Source: Borrelia sp. A-FGy1
GTDB lineage: Bacteria; Spirochaetota; Spirochaetia; Borreliales; Borreliaceae
Direction: 5' to 3'
Assembly (NCBI RefSeq): GCF_014084025.1
Contig: NZ_CP043682.1
Location: forward strand, 773,582 to 837,581
Length of the DNA: 64,000 nt
Of this stretch, positions 53,838-62,854 are shown piece by piece (the first letter of the stretch is position 1; every line of letters begins with the position of its first letter). The notes below the pieces were generated by a model. It ran no database searches, had not been told where the DNA came from, and saw only the letters and a program-made list of their open reading frames with translations. The position numbers were made by a program, and so were the translations under genes.

Positions 53838-53866
53838 TTGACTTTAATTTCTATTAGCTTTATAAT
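53838..53866 (+). promoter_or_regulatory. Promoter of the rplU-prp-rpmA-obg operon
   Basis: TTGACT (53838-53843), 17 bases, TATAAT (53861-53866), giving a leader of about 20 nt before the rplU start, with GAGAGG as ribosome site. No L21-type regulatory hairpin is seen in so short a leader. Confidence 0.8.
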
Positions 53867-53892
53867 ACTTCCCTGGATATTGAGAGGTAATT

Positions 53893-54207
53893 GTGGTGTA
53901 TGCATTATTAGAGATAAATGGTAAGCAGTACAAAGCTGTTATGGGAGAGACTTTGAAAATAGATAAGATTGATTCTGGCGAGGGAGAAAAATTAGAATTT
54001 GATAGTGTAATGCTTATAAATAAAGAAGGGTATGTGAAAATAGGTAGGCCTTATGTTTTGGGTTCTTGTGTTAGATGTACTTATCTGGAAGATAAAAAAG
54101 ATAAAAAAGTTGTATCTTATAGATATAGAAGAAGAAAATCAAGTGAACGAAAAGTAGGACATAGGCAAACTTATTCTTATGTATTGGTTAATGATATTGT
54201 TTATTAG
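53893..54207 (+). CDS. rplU: Ribosomal protein L21
   Basis: 104 residues. Typical start [22 protein letters not shown] and the C-terminal L21 signature [27 protein letters not shown] (basic strand that enters 23S rRNA). GTG start; the adjacent GTG at 53896 is an alternative. Its stop codon shares a base with the start of the next gene. Confidence 0.96.
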   Translation: MVYALLEINGKQYKAVMGETLKIDKIDSGEGEKLEFDSVMLINKEGYVKIGRPYVLGSCVRCTYLEDKKDKKVVSYRYRRRKSSERKVGHRQTYSYVLVNDIVY

Positions 54208-54539
54208 TGATTAATATTTCAATAAAGACTTATGATTATATCATTGTTTATATTTTAGCTAATGGGCATGCTAAGGGAAATCATTGTGTTAATATAGTAT
54301 GTTCTTCTTTTTCTTTAATTTTAAGAACTTTTTTAAGTGTTCTTGATTATGAAGAAGAGAGGTTTGATGTTGATAATACTTCTTTGGGTTATTTAGAATT
54401 TAAGGCTTCTTATAAGGATTTAAGCAAGAAAAGTCTTTTTTACTATAGTAATTTTTTAATAAGAGGAGTAAAAGATTTATGCCTTGAGTATCCTTATGAT
54501 ATTAAATTAATTTTGGAGGAAATGAATGGCAACAAGTAA
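54207..54539 (+). CDS. prp: Prp-like (YsxB) cysteine protease
   Basis: 110 residues, in the standard place between rplU and rpmA. The catalytic pair of the family is present: His21 in ANGHAKGNH and Cys32 in VNIVCSSFS, matching GHA...DIVCAa.S, although the Asp before IVC is Asn. In Firmicutes Prp trims an N-terminal extension from L27. Here L27 has no such extension. GTG start overlapping the rplU stop, so translation is coupled. The end overlaps rpmA by 14 bp. Confidence 0.85.
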   Translation: MINISIKTYDYIIVYILANGHAKGNHCVNIVCSSFSLILRTFLSVLDYEEERFDVDNTSLGYLEFKASYKDLSKKSLFYYSNFLIRGVKDLCLEYPYDIKLILEEMNGNK

Positions 54540-54771
54540 AAGTGGCGGTAGTTCTAAGAATGGAAGAGATTCTATATCTAAGAGGCTTGGTGTTAAAAGA
54601 AGTGGAGGACAATTTGTTAGGGCAGGAGAGATAATTGTTAGGCAAAGAGGTACTAAGTTTCATAAGGGAAAGAATGCTGGCCTAGGCAGAGATTATACAA
54701 TCTTTGCATTGAAAGATGGTATAGTAGGGTTTAGAACTTCTAGAGGCCGAAAGTATGTAAATATTGTTTAA
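54526..54771 (+). CDS. rpmA: Ribosomal protein L27
   Basis: 81 residues. [20 protein letters not shown] begins directly with the mature form (the A-x-K-K/S-G-G-S-x-x-N-G-R-D tail that reaches the peptidyl-transferase centre). [19 protein letters not shown] is the L27 signature. A GGAGG ribosome site precedes the ATG, and an in-frame TGA lies immediately before it, so no longer form is possible. Confidence 0.97.
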   Translation: MATSKSGGSSKNGRDSISKRLGVKRSGGQFVRAGEIIVRQRGTKFHKGKNAGLGRDYTIFALKDGIVGFRTSRGRKYVNIV

Positions 54772-54796
54772 TATCTTAGTGTGAATTGAGGTTATT

Positions 54797-55807
54797 TTGC
54801 ATACATTCAAGGATGTCATATACATAACCGTGTCTTCAGGGGATGGTGGTGCTGGTTGTGTCTCTTTTTTGCGCGAAAGGTTTAAGGCAAAGGGAGGTCC
54901 CGATGGTGGAGATGGTGGAAGGGGGGGGAATGTGGTTTTTAGGGTTAAAGATACTCTTAAAACTTTATCTTTTTATAAGAATGGACAAAGACTTTTTGCT
55001 AAGAGCGGTAAACCTGGGATGGGATTTCAGAAAAAGGGAGCTAATGGGGAAGATTTAGTTCTCTTTGTTCCTTCAAATACTTCTATTTATGATTCTGATA
55101 CTGGTTCTATTCTATTTAAGCTTTTAGATATTAATGATGAATTTATTGTTCTGAGGGGCGGCAGAGGTGGACTTGGAAATTCAAGTTTTAAAAATTCTAC
55201 AAGACGGGCTCCAAGATATGCTCAACCTGGAGAAAAGGGAATTACATTAAATCTTCGTTTGGAATTATCTTTAATAGCTGATATTGGACTCGTTGGACTT
55301 CCTAATTCAGGTAAATCTTCGCTAATTTCTAGAATAACTTCTTCAAGGTCAAAATCTGCGGATTATTCTTTTACTACTAAAATACCACATCTTGGTGTGC
55401 TTAAAGATTCTTATTATGATTTAGTTATTGTTGATATTCCTGGAATAATTAGAGGTTCAAGTAGAGGTGTAGGACTTGGTTTTGAATTTTTAAGACATAT
55501 CTCAAAAGCTTCTGGTTTAGTTTTTTTGATTGATGTTTCTAGTGATAACTTTTTGAGTTCCTATAATATTCTTATTAATGAACTTGGAATATATGGATCT
55601 GGGCTTTTAGATAAGCGACGAATAATTGTAGCTAATAAACTTGATTTAGAAGGTGCAGAAAAAAATTTTGAGCAAATTAAAAAGGTTTTAGAGGATAAAG
55701 GTGAGAAAGTTTTGGGTATTTCTATTTATGAAGATAAAGGAATAAAAGAACTTATTAGAGAATTTTTTATTTTGTTAGGAAATAAAAAAGATAATTTTTT
55801 ATTTTAA
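54797..55807 (+). CDS. obg: Obg/CgtA GTPase
   Basis: 336 residues. The glycine-rich Obg fold leads (GDGGAGCVSFLRERFKAKGG, PDGGDGGRGGNVVFRV), then the G domain: GLVGLPNSGKSSLI (G1), TTKIPHLGVL (G2), DIPGII (G3) and ANKLDLEGA (G4). It acts in late 50S assembly and stress control. TTG start with TTGAGG upstream. The C-terminal OCT domain is absent, as in many short forms. Confidence 0.96.
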   Translation: MHTFKDVIYITVSSGDGGAGCVSFLRERFKAKGGPDGGDGGRGGNVVFRVKDTLKTLSFYKNGQRLFAKSGKPGMGFQKKGANGEDLVLFVPSNTSIYDSDTGSILFKLLDINDEFIVLRGGRGGLGNSSFKNSTRRAPRYAQPGEKGITLNLRLELSLIADIGLVGLPNSGKSSLISRITSSRSKSADYSFTTKIPHLGVLKDSYYDLVIVDIPGIIRGSSRGVGLGFEFLRHISKASGLVFLIDVSSDNFLSSYNILINELGIYGSGLLDKRRIIVANKLDLEGAEKNFEQIKKVLEDKGEKVLGISIYEDKGIKELIREFFILLGNKKDNFLF

Positions 55808-55875
55808 AAATTAAGATATTAGTTTTTTGAAACTGAAATAACTATCATTATTTAGTAGAAATTTAGTAGGAGTTT

Positions 55876-56442
55876 ATGAAAATAGCAATATTGGGTGGTA
55901 CTTATAATCCTGTGCACATTGGGCATATGTTTTTGGCCAAGGAAATAGAATATTTTCTAAATGTTGATAAAATAGTATTTATTCCTACTCATAGGCCTGT
56001 TCATAAAGTTATTGCAAGGAATGTTAGTATTGGAGATAGAATTGAAATGCTTAAGTTAGCAATAAAAAATGAAAGAAAAATGCTTATAGATGAGTGTGAT
56101 ATAGTAAAAGGAGGTATAACTTATACCATTGACACTATTACTTGCATTAAAAAAAAATATATTCATGATGAAATTTATTTAATTATTGGTGATGATCTTT
56201 TTGAAAATTTTGCTTTATGGAAGAATCCAGAAGAAATAGTTAAGTCTGTTAATCTTGTGGTGGTTCATAGGATGTATAAAGAAAGGCTTGTGAGTCCTTT
56301 TAATCACATTTATATTGACAATAAAATTTTTCCTATTTCTTCTTCAGAGATTAGAAATAGGATTGAAAATTGTTTTCCTGTTGATTATTTACTTCCCTTT
56401 GATGTTTTAAGATATATTAAAGATAATAACTTATATGTTTAA
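55876..56442 (+). CDS. nadD: Nicotinate-nucleotide adenylyltransferase
   Basis: 188 residues. The nucleotidyltransferase HxGH motif is [15 protein letters not shown], and the C-terminal [10 protein letters not shown] is the SxTxxR motif. [17 protein letters not shown] fits the NadD substrate loop. It adenylates NaMN to NaAD in NAD synthesis. AGTAGGAG precedes the ATG. Confidence 0.93.
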   Translation: MKIAILGGTYNPVHIGHMFLAKEIEYFLNVDKIVFIPTHRPVHKVIARNVSIGDRIEMLKLAIKNERKMLIDECDIVKGGITYTIDTITCIKKKYIHDEIYLIIGDDLFENFALWKNPEEIVKSVNLVVVHRMYKERLVSPFNHIYIDNKIFPISSSEIRNRIENCFPVDYLLPFDVLRYIKDNNLYV

Positions 56443-56451
56443 GGTGAGTGA

Positions 56452-57636
56452 TTGAAGAAAGAATTATTTTTTTTAGTTTTAATAGCTTTGATAATTCTTG
56501 GTGTTATAATTTTTTTTATTGATAGTTCAAAAAAGGAACAAGTTTATTTCGAATTAAATACCAAGAGTAATATTAGCTTTTTCTTTTTAATAGAAGATGA
56601 TATCGGAAATCTTTTAAGTATGCAGGAAATTTTTATTAATATAAAGACGGGAAATATTGGATTTTTAGATATTCCTATTTATACGGGATATGAGGATTTA
56701 AAAGGAAATGTATCTTGGTTTGAGGATTTATACGAAAGGAATAGTTTTAATGAATTTTTGTCTAAAGTATGCAGTCAGTTAAATCATGAGCCCGATTATT
56801 ATATTCGCTTTAAAAAAGATAATTTTGTCAGATTTATTGATTATCTTGGTGGCGTAAGGCTTCTTGTTCAGAGACCAGTTAAGATATATAGCGTTAGAAA
56901 TCCTATTTTAATACCTTCTGGTAACTCTGTATTTGATGGTGATAAAGCTTATGATTATTTAAGTTACTTTAAGGATATTATTTATTTTGATGAGAGATTT
57001 GAATTTTTTAAAGAATTTTTTAAGAAAATTTTAGCACAGTTTGAAGACTTGGATGAGGCTCATGAGGATTTTTCTAGAATGTATTTTATGTTAGATACCA
57101 ATCTTTCTGAGACTGTGTTTAAATATATTTTTACTAATTATAAAATAAAAAATGAGAAGCTGGTTTTTGTTAATATTAAAGGTCAAGAAGAAACATTTAA
57201 GGGTAGAGATAATAATGTAATAAAAGTTGTTTTTCCTTATTATGGAGGTGCAGTCCTTAAGGAGTCAATAGAGAAATTAAACAAGGATTTGATAAGTGAA
57301 AATAGAGATGAAGAGGTCATAAAAGTTATTATTTTAAATGGTACCAAGACTACTGGACTTGCAAGAAATGCAACTAATATTTTTAAATCTTTAGGATTTA
57401 AGATTGTAAAATTTGGAAATGCAGATAGAGATAATTATTCTAATACTTTAGTTATAAATAATTCAGATAATTTAGAAATGGCTATGAAAGTAGGGGAAGT
57501 TATTAGGGTAAGAAATATTAAGCCAATTTCTGAATTTCATGCAGATATATTAGGAATTGATGGATCTGATATAATTCCTGATGTAATAATCATTTTGGGA
57601 GATGATTTTGATGGGAGGTATGTTAAACACAGATAA
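56452..57636 (+). CDS. LytR-type protein: degenerate LCP domain plus LytR_C domain
   Basis: 394 residues. An N-terminal membrane helix (FFLVLIALIILGVIIFFI) is followed by an LCP-like region with FVRFIDYLGGVRLLV, PSGNSVFDGDKAYDYLSY and, after 290, a LytR_C domain: KVIILNGTKTTGLARNATN then LVINNSDNLEMAMKVGEVI. LCP proteins attach polymers to murein; several of the usual Arg/Asp residues are not apparent, so activity is doubtful. TTG start with AAGGTGAG upstream. It lies between nadD and rsfS. Confidence 0.75.
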   Translation: MKKELFFLVLIALIILGVIIFFIDSSKKEQVYFELNTKSNISFFFLIEDDIGNLLSMQEIFINIKTGNIGFLDIPIYTGYEDLKGNVSWFEDLYERNSFNEFLSKVCSQLNHEPDYYIRFKKDNFVRFIDYLGGVRLLVQRPVKIYSVRNPILIPSGNSVFDGDKAYDYLSYFKDIIYFDERFEFFKEFFKKILAQFEDLDEAHEDFSRMYFMLDTNLSETVFKYIFTNYKIKNEKLVFVNIKGQEETFKGRDNNVIKVVFPYYGGAVLKESIEKLNKDLISENRDEEVIKVIILNGTKTTGLARNATNIFKSLGFKIVKFGNADRDNYSNTLVINNSDNLEMAMKVGEVIRVRNIKPISEFHADILGIDGSDIIPDVIIILGDDFDGRYVKHR

Positions 57637-57970
57637 TGTTAAAGAATTATGTAGCATAATATCTGATTTTGATGGAATTGATGTTTTAGGTATTGATGTT
57701 AGTTCTGTTTGTAACTGGTCAGATTTTTTTATTATTGTAACATGTTCATCGTTTAAGCATATGGAGGCTTTGCATTTTGAAAGATTGGTTAAATTTTTTA
57801 ATGAAAGAGCTTTTAATTATTGTGTTCAGGGTAAGGGTTTTGTTTATGATTGGACAATTGTTTCATGTGAAAATTTAATTATACATTTAATGAGTAATAA
57901 GGCTAGAGCATACTATGAGCTTGAGAAGTTATGGAGTGGATTTGGGATATATCCTTGTAAGGATACTTAA
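57611..57970 (+). CDS. rsfS: RsfS/YbeB ribosome silencing factor
   Basis: About 119 residues. Characteristic IDVLGIDVSSVCNWSDFFIIVTCSS matches (v.vlDv...s..aDyFVI.tG.S). Then QGKGFVYDWTIVSCENLIIHLMSNKARAYYELEKLW matches W...D.gdvvVHvf....R.fY.LE.LW. It binds L14 and blocks subunit joining. Of three in-frame ATGs (57602, 57611, 57620) I prefer 57611, which has GGGAG 9 bases before it. It overlaps the lytR-like gene. Confidence 0.88.
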   Translation: MGGMLNTDNVKELCSIISDFDGIDVLGIDVSSVCNWSDFFIIVTCSSFKHMEALHFERLVKFFNERAFNYCVQGKGFVYDWTIVSCENLIIHLMSNKARAYYELEKLWSGFGIYPCKDT

Positions 57971-57989
57971 TTAAAAAAAATAAAAATTG

Positions 57990-58018
57990 TTTACAAAAAA
58001 TTAAAAATATTCTAGATT
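57990..58018 (+). promoter_or_regulatory. Probable spoVG promoter
   Basis: TTTACA (57990-57995), 17 bases, TAGATT (58013-58018), then AGGGAGG as ribosome site before the GTG. Confidence 0.4.
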
Positions 58019-58046
58019 TAAAATATGTATTTTAGGGAGGCTTTGA

Positions 58047-58337
58047 GTGAATATTACAGATATAAGAATTAGGAAAGTTGATAATAAAAATCCCGGTTCT
58101 AAGTTATTGGCGTATGTTACAGTTACTTTTGATGATTGTTTGGTTCTTCACAATATTAGAGTTATTAGGGGACAGAAAGGTGTTTTTATTGTCATGCCTA
58201 ATAGAAGAACTAAGTTAGGAGAATACAAAGATATTGTACATCCTATTAATCAAAGTTTTAGAGAAATTTTACAAACTTCTATTTTTAAAGAATATGTTAA
58301 GGAAAATCCTTCAAATCTTGAGCTTGAGTTAAGTTAA
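58047..58337 (+). CDS. spoVG: SpoVG, site-specific nucleic-acid-binding protein
   Basis: 96 residues. It begins [39 protein letters not shown] and has [21 protein letters not shown], the SpoVG signature. In Borrelia it binds DNA and RNA and is tied to control of the vlsE system and other genes (shown in B. burgdorferi). GTG start with GGGAGG. Confidence 0.97.
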   Translation: MNITDIRIRKVDNKNPGSKLLAYVTVTFDDCLVLHNIRVIRGQKGVFIVMPNRRTKLGEYKDIVHPINQSFREILQTSIFKEYVKENPSNLELELS

Positions 58338-58347
58338 TATAATATTA

Positions 58348-58376
58348 TTGACAAAGAGTATTGTATTTTGTATTCT
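58348..58376 (+). promoter_or_regulatory. tRNA-Gln/rplY promoter
   Basis: TTGACA (58348-58353), 17 bases, TATTCT (58371-58376), starting about 20 bases before the tRNA. rplY starts 22 bases after the tRNA, so they may be co-transcribed. Confidence 0.65.
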
Positions 58377-58402
58377 TTTGACTTGTAAGTAGTATAAGTA
58401 TT

Positions 58403-58474
58403 TGGGACGTCGACAAGTGGTAAGTCAACTGGTTTTGGTCCAGTCATTCGAGGGTTCGAATCCTTCCGTCCCAG
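58403..58474 (+). tRNA. tRNA-Gln (anticodon UUG)
   Basis: Cloverleaf: acceptor TGGGACG/CGTCCCA, D-arm TCGACAAGTGGTAAGTCA, anticodon stem-loop ACTGG-TTTTGGT-CCAGT reading TTG, T-arm CGAGG-GTTCGAA-TCCTT. Discriminator G, no encoded CCA. The U1-A72 pair is typical of tRNA-Gln. Confidence 0.96.
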
Positions 58475-58496
58475 TATTTTGTTTAGGAGTTTTATT

Positions 58497-59045
58497 GTGG
58501 ATAGTAGTAGGGTTTTAAGTTATGACAATCGTTTAGATTTTGGTTCTTCTTGTGCTCGTAGGATGAGATTGAAATCTGAGATACCGGCTGTTGTGTATGG
58601 AAAAGGGCGAGATATTCTTCACATAAAGGTTAAGAGTAATGAGTTTAATAAAAAATTTGGGAAATTTACTAATAATACGGTATTAATTTTAAGAGATGGA
58701 AATGTAGATAAATGTGTTTTTATTAAAAATGTTGACGAAAATCTTACTAAAAATTTTATTTATCATATTGATTTTTATGAAGTTGATCAATATAGAGGCA
58801 TTGAAAGGTATGTTGATATTAAATTTGTTGGAGCTTCTATTGGTGTTAAGGAAGGCGGAACTTTAAGTGTAATTAATACCAAGATTAAAGTTAAATCTTT
58901 ACCTTTAGAATTACCAGAATTTATTGAATTAAATTTATCTCCCATTAAGAGAGGAGATCAGGTAACTTTTAGGGATATTATACTTCCTAATAATGTTAAT
59001 CTTTCTGAAGAGGATGAAGATTCAGTTATTTTACTTGTGAAGTAA
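58497..59045 (+). CDS. rplY: Ribosomal protein L25/CTC-type
   Basis: 182 residues from the GTG at 58497, which has AGGAG 7 bases upstream; the frame is open to 58479, but that would almost touch the tRNA. N-terminal L25 domain (RMRLKSEIPAVVYGKGRDIL) binds 5S rRNA. The C-terminal TL5/CTC domain follows (VDIKFVGASIGVKEGGTLSV, LPLELPEFIELNL). This long form is common outside enterics. Confidence 0.92.
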   Translation: MDSSRVLSYDNRLDFGSSCARRMRLKSEIPAVVYGKGRDILHIKVKSNEFNKKFGKFTNNTVLILRDGNVDKCVFIKNVDENLTKNFIYHIDFYEVDQYRGIERYVDIKFVGASIGVKEGGTLSVINTKIKVKSLPLELPEFIELNLSPIKRGDQVTFRDIILPNNVNLSEEDEDSVILLVK

Positions 59046-59051
59046 AGAATT

Positions 59052-59618
59052 ATGAATTTATTAATAGTTGGCCTAGGAAATCCTGGGTCTAATTTTTTTA
59101 ATACTAGGCACAATGTTGGATTTGCTCTTGTGGATAAATTGATTTTAAATAATGGTCTTTCTTTGAGTAAGTCTAAGAATTATGAATATTCTGATTTTAG
59201 TATTGAAGGCAAAAGGATAGTTTTAATTAAGCCTTTAACTTATATAAATTTAAGTGGGGATATTTTTCCTTCTGTTTTTTTTAAATTTTATATGGATATA
59301 TCTAATTTGTTGGTTATAGTTGATAATGTTGATTTGCGTTTAGGTAAATGTAGGCTTAGGAGAGAAGGGGGTTCGTCTACACATAATGGCCTTAGGTCTA
59401 TTTCTAAAAGTCTTGGAAGTACAAAATATTGCAGGCTTTATATTGGTATTGGCAATAATAAAGAGAATAATCTGAGAAACTTTGTCCTTTCAAAATTTAG
59501 CAACAATGAATTAACATGTATTGAAAATGTTTTTGATTTTTTAAGTAAAGAGGTAATAGGCATTGATGAATTTAATTTTAAAGATAAAGTTGTAAGAATT
59601 AATTCTAGTAGTTTTTGA
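59052..59618 (+). CDS. pth: Peptidyl-tRNA hydrolase
   Basis: 188 residues. [25 protein letters not shown] holds the conserved Asn and catalytic His, [11 protein letters not shown] the next Asn, and [31 protein letters not shown] the conserved region with the usual D.dl..G..r.r..Gs..GHnGl (here THNGL). It recycles peptidyl-tRNA. Its stop TGA overlaps the tilS ATG. Confidence 0.95.
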   Translation: MNLLIVGLGNPGSNFFNTRHNVGFALVDKLILNNGLSLSKSKNYEYSDFSIEGKRIVLIKPLTYINLSGDIFPSVFFKFYMDISNLLVIVDNVDLRLGKCRLRREGGSSTHNGLRSISKSLGSTKYCRLYIGIGNNKENNLRNFVLSKFSNNELTCIENVFDFLSKEVIGIDEFNFKDKVVRINSSSF

Positions 59619-60934
59619 TGTATTATAACAATATAAAAAAAAGAATAGAAGATTTTTATGAAAAGAATGCTTTAAGTAAGGGGAAAGTAATTGTTGCTTT
59701 TTCTGGAGGTGCGGATTCCACTGCTTTATTGCTGAATTTAAGAGAATATTTACATAATAACATAGTTGCATTCTATTTTGCGCACTACATAAGAACAGAG
59801 TGTGAACAAAGAAATGAAATAGAGCATATAGAAAATTTTTGCAATCTTTATGATATTACATTTCAAATAAAGCATTGTAGTATTGATATAAAGAAGGTGT
59901 CTAGAGAGTTGCGTATGTCAGTTGAGGAATTAGCTAGAAAATGTCGATACAATGCTTTGTTAGAGTCTTTTGAAGAAAATAAAGCTATTTATATTGCACT
60001 TGCGCATAATAAGGAAGATCAATTTGAAACTCTAATTATGAGATTTTTTCAAGGCTCTTTTTTGGATGGGCTTTCTGGTATTCCAACCATTAATGGAAAT
60101 ATTATTAGACCTTTGCTTGAGGTATCTAGAAAAGATATTAATGAATTTCTTTCTTTAAATAATGTTATTTATTTTGTTGATAGCACCAATAGTACAGACT
60201 TATATTTGAGGAATAAGATCAGAAACAACCTAATACCTATTATTGATAAAATTTTTAAGGGGTATGAGAGGAGTTTAAAAAGAATATCTGAATTTTCGAG
60301 TGAATTTGTAGATTATTTTGATAAGAATAATTTTTTGCCCTTTAATAAGGGTAAGTATTATTATTCTTTTGATGCTATTTTGTTTTTTAAGTTACCTAAG
60401 TATTTAGTCTTTAGGACTATTTTGAAGATTTTGAGTTTAGAGGAGATTGTATCAAATATATCATATGGAGCTCTTGGGGAGATTTTTAGAGTAAGTCATT
60501 TACGAAAAAAGAGTATAGTTTTATTAAAAAATAATTATTTTGTTTTGGAAAAACGTAGAGATAAGGTCAATCTTATATTGAAACGATTTGAAGATTTATA
60601 TGAACCATTTGATTTTATCTTAAAACTTAATGAATATTTTAGTTTATCTTTAGGTAAGATTTTGTTAAAATGTTTAGAGTGTGAAGATAATTCTGTATTA
60701 GAATTGAGATGTTGTTCTTATGAATTTAAACATAGATTTTTTAAAAATAAGCTAGAAGCGAAGAGGTTCTTTTCTAAATTTGTAAGGTATAATCCTCTCT
60801 TTTTAATGTTATTAGTTCTAAAAAATAAGTTAATTGGGATTATGGATTTAAATACTTTAAACTTAGTGTGGAGTGATGAGAGAATTCTTAAGAAAATTAA
60901 TATATCTTTGATTGGAGGATTTTTAAAAGAATGA
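59618..60934 (+). CDS. tilS: tRNA(Ile)-lysidine synthase
   Basis: 438 residues. The PP-loop SGGADSTALLLNL binds ATP, and AHNKEDQFETLIMRFFQGSFLDGLSGI is the TilS signature. It changes C34 to lysidine in the tRNA-Ile that reads AUA, needed here as AUA is frequent. ATG at 59618 overlaps the pth stop; its own stop overlaps the ftsH ATG (ATGA). Confidence 0.94.
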   Translation: MYYNNIKKRIEDFYEKNALSKGKVIVAFSGGADSTALLLNLREYLHNNIVAFYFAHYIRTECEQRNEIEHIENFCNLYDITFQIKHCSIDIKKVSRELRMSVEELARKCRYNALLESFEENKAIYIALAHNKEDQFETLIMRFFQGSFLDGLSGIPTINGNIIRPLLEVSRKDINEFLSLNNVIYFVDSTNSTDLYLRNKIRNNLIPIIDKIFKGYERSLKRISEFSSEFVDYFDKNNFLPFNKGKYYYSFDAILFFKLPKYLVFRTILKILSLEEIVSNISYGALGEIFRVSHLRKKSIVLLKNNYFVLEKRRDKVNLILKRFEDLYEPFDFILKLNEYFSLSLGKILLKCLECEDNSVLELRCCSYEFKHRFFKNKLEAKRFFSKFVRYNPLFLMLLVLKNKLIGIMDLNTLNLVWSDERILKKINISLIGGFLKE

Positions 60935-62835
60935 ATATTAACAATAATAATTTGAATAATGGTAAATCTAATAATAAAAAGAAAAATAAAAATTGGATTT
61001 TAGGTCTTGTTATAATCTTCTTAATTTTAGCAATATTCATGTCTTATTTTATGAGAGGAGGCGAGATTTATAAGAATGTTCCTTATAGTACATTTCAGAC
61101 CTATTTAGACAGTGGTTTAATTGAATCAGTTGTGATAATTGATAAGAGTCAAATTCAATTTATTGTCAAGAATTCAAACTTGGGGAAATCTTATTTTTCA
61201 ACTAATATTCCTTATCTGGATATCAATTTACTTGCTGAACTTAAGAATAGAAGAGTTGAGGTAAGTTCTGGTAAGAGCCAGGCATCTTTAATTAGTGTTC
61301 TTCTTCAAACTTTGCCATGGATATTATTTTTTGTTTTTTTCTTCTTTATATTTCGCCAAACTCAAGGAGGAGGTGGTAAGGTTTTTTCATTTGGGAAAAG
61401 CAATGCTCAAAAGTATGAAGCAGGTAAGAATAGGATTACATTTAAGGATGTAGCGGGTCAAGAAGAGGCTAAACAGGAACTTAATGAAGTAGTAGAATTT
61501 CTTAAAAATCCTAAAAAGTTTGAAAAGATAGGTGCAAGAATACCGAAAGGTGTTCTTTTAGTTGGATCTCCTGGAACGGGAAAAACTTTGCTTGCTAAGG
61601 CTGTTGCTGGAGAAGCTGGTGTAAATTTTTTCCATATGTCAGGATCTGATTTTGTTGAAATGTTTGTAGGAGTTGGAGCAAGTAGAGTTAGAGATTTATT
61701 TGATAATGCTAGGAAAAATTCTCCTTGCATTGTATTTATTGATGAACTTGATGCTGTAGGGAGAAGCCGTGGTGCTGGTCTTGGTGGTGGACATGATGAA
61801 AGAGAACAAACACTTAATCAGTTATTAGTAGAGATGGATGGTTTTGGAACATATACTAATGTAATTGTAATGGCTGCAACAAATAGACCGGATGTTCTTG
61901 ATTCTGCACTCCTTAGGCCTGGAAGATTTGATAGGCAGGTTACAGTTACTCTGCCAGATATTAAAGAGAGAGAAGCTATATTAAATATACATGCTCAAAA
62001 AACAAAGCTTTCAAAGAATATTAATTTACATGTAATAGCAAGAGCTACTCCTGGCGCTAGTGGTGCTGATCTTGCAAATTTAATTAATGAAGGAGCTTTA
62101 ATTGCTGCTAGAAATAACCAATCTGAAATTTTGATGAAAGATTTGGAAGAAGCCAGGGATAAAATATTAATGGGTGTTGCTAAAAAATCTATGACTATTA
62201 CTGATAGGCAAAAGCTTGAAACGGCTTATCATGAAGCAGGGCATGCGCTGCTTCATTATTATCTTGAGCATGCAGATCCTCTTCATAAGGTCACTATCAT
62301 TCCTAGAGGTAGAGCGCTTGGAGTAGCTTTTTCTCTTCCTAAAGAAGACAGACTTTCAATAAATAAAAATCAAGTTCTTGACAAGATTAAGATATGCTAT
62401 GGTGGTTATGCTAGTGAGCAGATTAATTTAGGATTTACTACGGCTGGTGTTCAGAATGATTTAATGCAGGCTACTAGTCTGGCAAAAAGAATGGTTACAG
62501 AATGGGGGATGGGAGAAGATGTGGGTCCAATATTTTTAGTGGATGATGACGCGCCTATTTTCCTTCCAAAAGAATTTTCTAAGTCAAAAGCATATTCTGA
62601 AAACACTGCGGATAGGGTAGACAGAGAAGTTAAGAGAATTTTAGAGGAGTGTTTAAAAGAGGCTTCAGATATTCTGATTAAACATAAAGATCAGTTAGTT
62701 AAGCTTGCAGAAGCTTTGGTTTTAAGAGAAACTTTGACAGATAGGGAAGTAAGAGAGCTTTTGGGATTTGATTTGGTTGAAGATGAATATGAAAAAAGCT
62801 TAGAAGAGACTAAACTTGATATAGTGAATGTATAA
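60931..62835 (+). CDS. ftsH: FtsH, membrane-bound AAA+ zinc metalloprotease
   Basis: 634 residues. Two membrane helices (about 24-42 and 123-143) flank a periplasmic domain. The AAA+ domain has Walker [15 protein letters not shown], Walker [17 protein letters not shown], the pore loop with [17 protein letters not shown] and the [23 protein letters not shown]. The protease site is [13 protein letters not shown] (HExxH). It removes damaged membrane proteins. Length and motifs are standard. Confidence 0.97.
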   Translation: MNINNNNLNNGKSNNKKKNKNWILGLVIIFLILAIFMSYFMRGGEIYKNVPYSTFQTYLDSGLIESVVIIDKSQIQFIVKNSNLGKSYFSTNIPYLDINLLAELKNRRVEVSSGKSQASLISVLLQTLPWILFFVFFFFIFRQTQGGGGKVFSFGKSNAQKYEAGKNRITFKDVAGQEEAKQELNEVVEFLKNPKKFEKIGARIPKGVLLVGSPGTGKTLLAKAVAGEAGVNFFHMSGSDFVEMFVGVGASRVRDLFDNARKNSPCIVFIDELDAVGRSRGAGLGGGHDEREQTLNQLLVEMDGFGTYTNVIVMAATNRPDVLDSALLRPGRFDRQVTVTLPDIKEREAILNIHAQKTKLSKNINLHVIARATPGASGADLANLINEGALIAARNNQSEILMKDLEEARDKILMGVAKKSMTITDRQKLETAYHEAGHALLHYYLEHADPLHKVTIIPRGRALGVAFSLPKEDRLSINKNQVLDKIKICYGGYASEQINLGFTTAGVQNDLMQATSLAKRMVTEWGMGEDVGPIFLVDDDAPIFLPKEFSKSKAYSENTADRVDREVKRILEECLKEASDILIKHKDQLVKLAEALVLRETLTDREVRELLGFDLVEDEYEKSLEETKLDIVNV

Positions 62836-62854
62836 ATAAGATTTTAGGGGTGAT

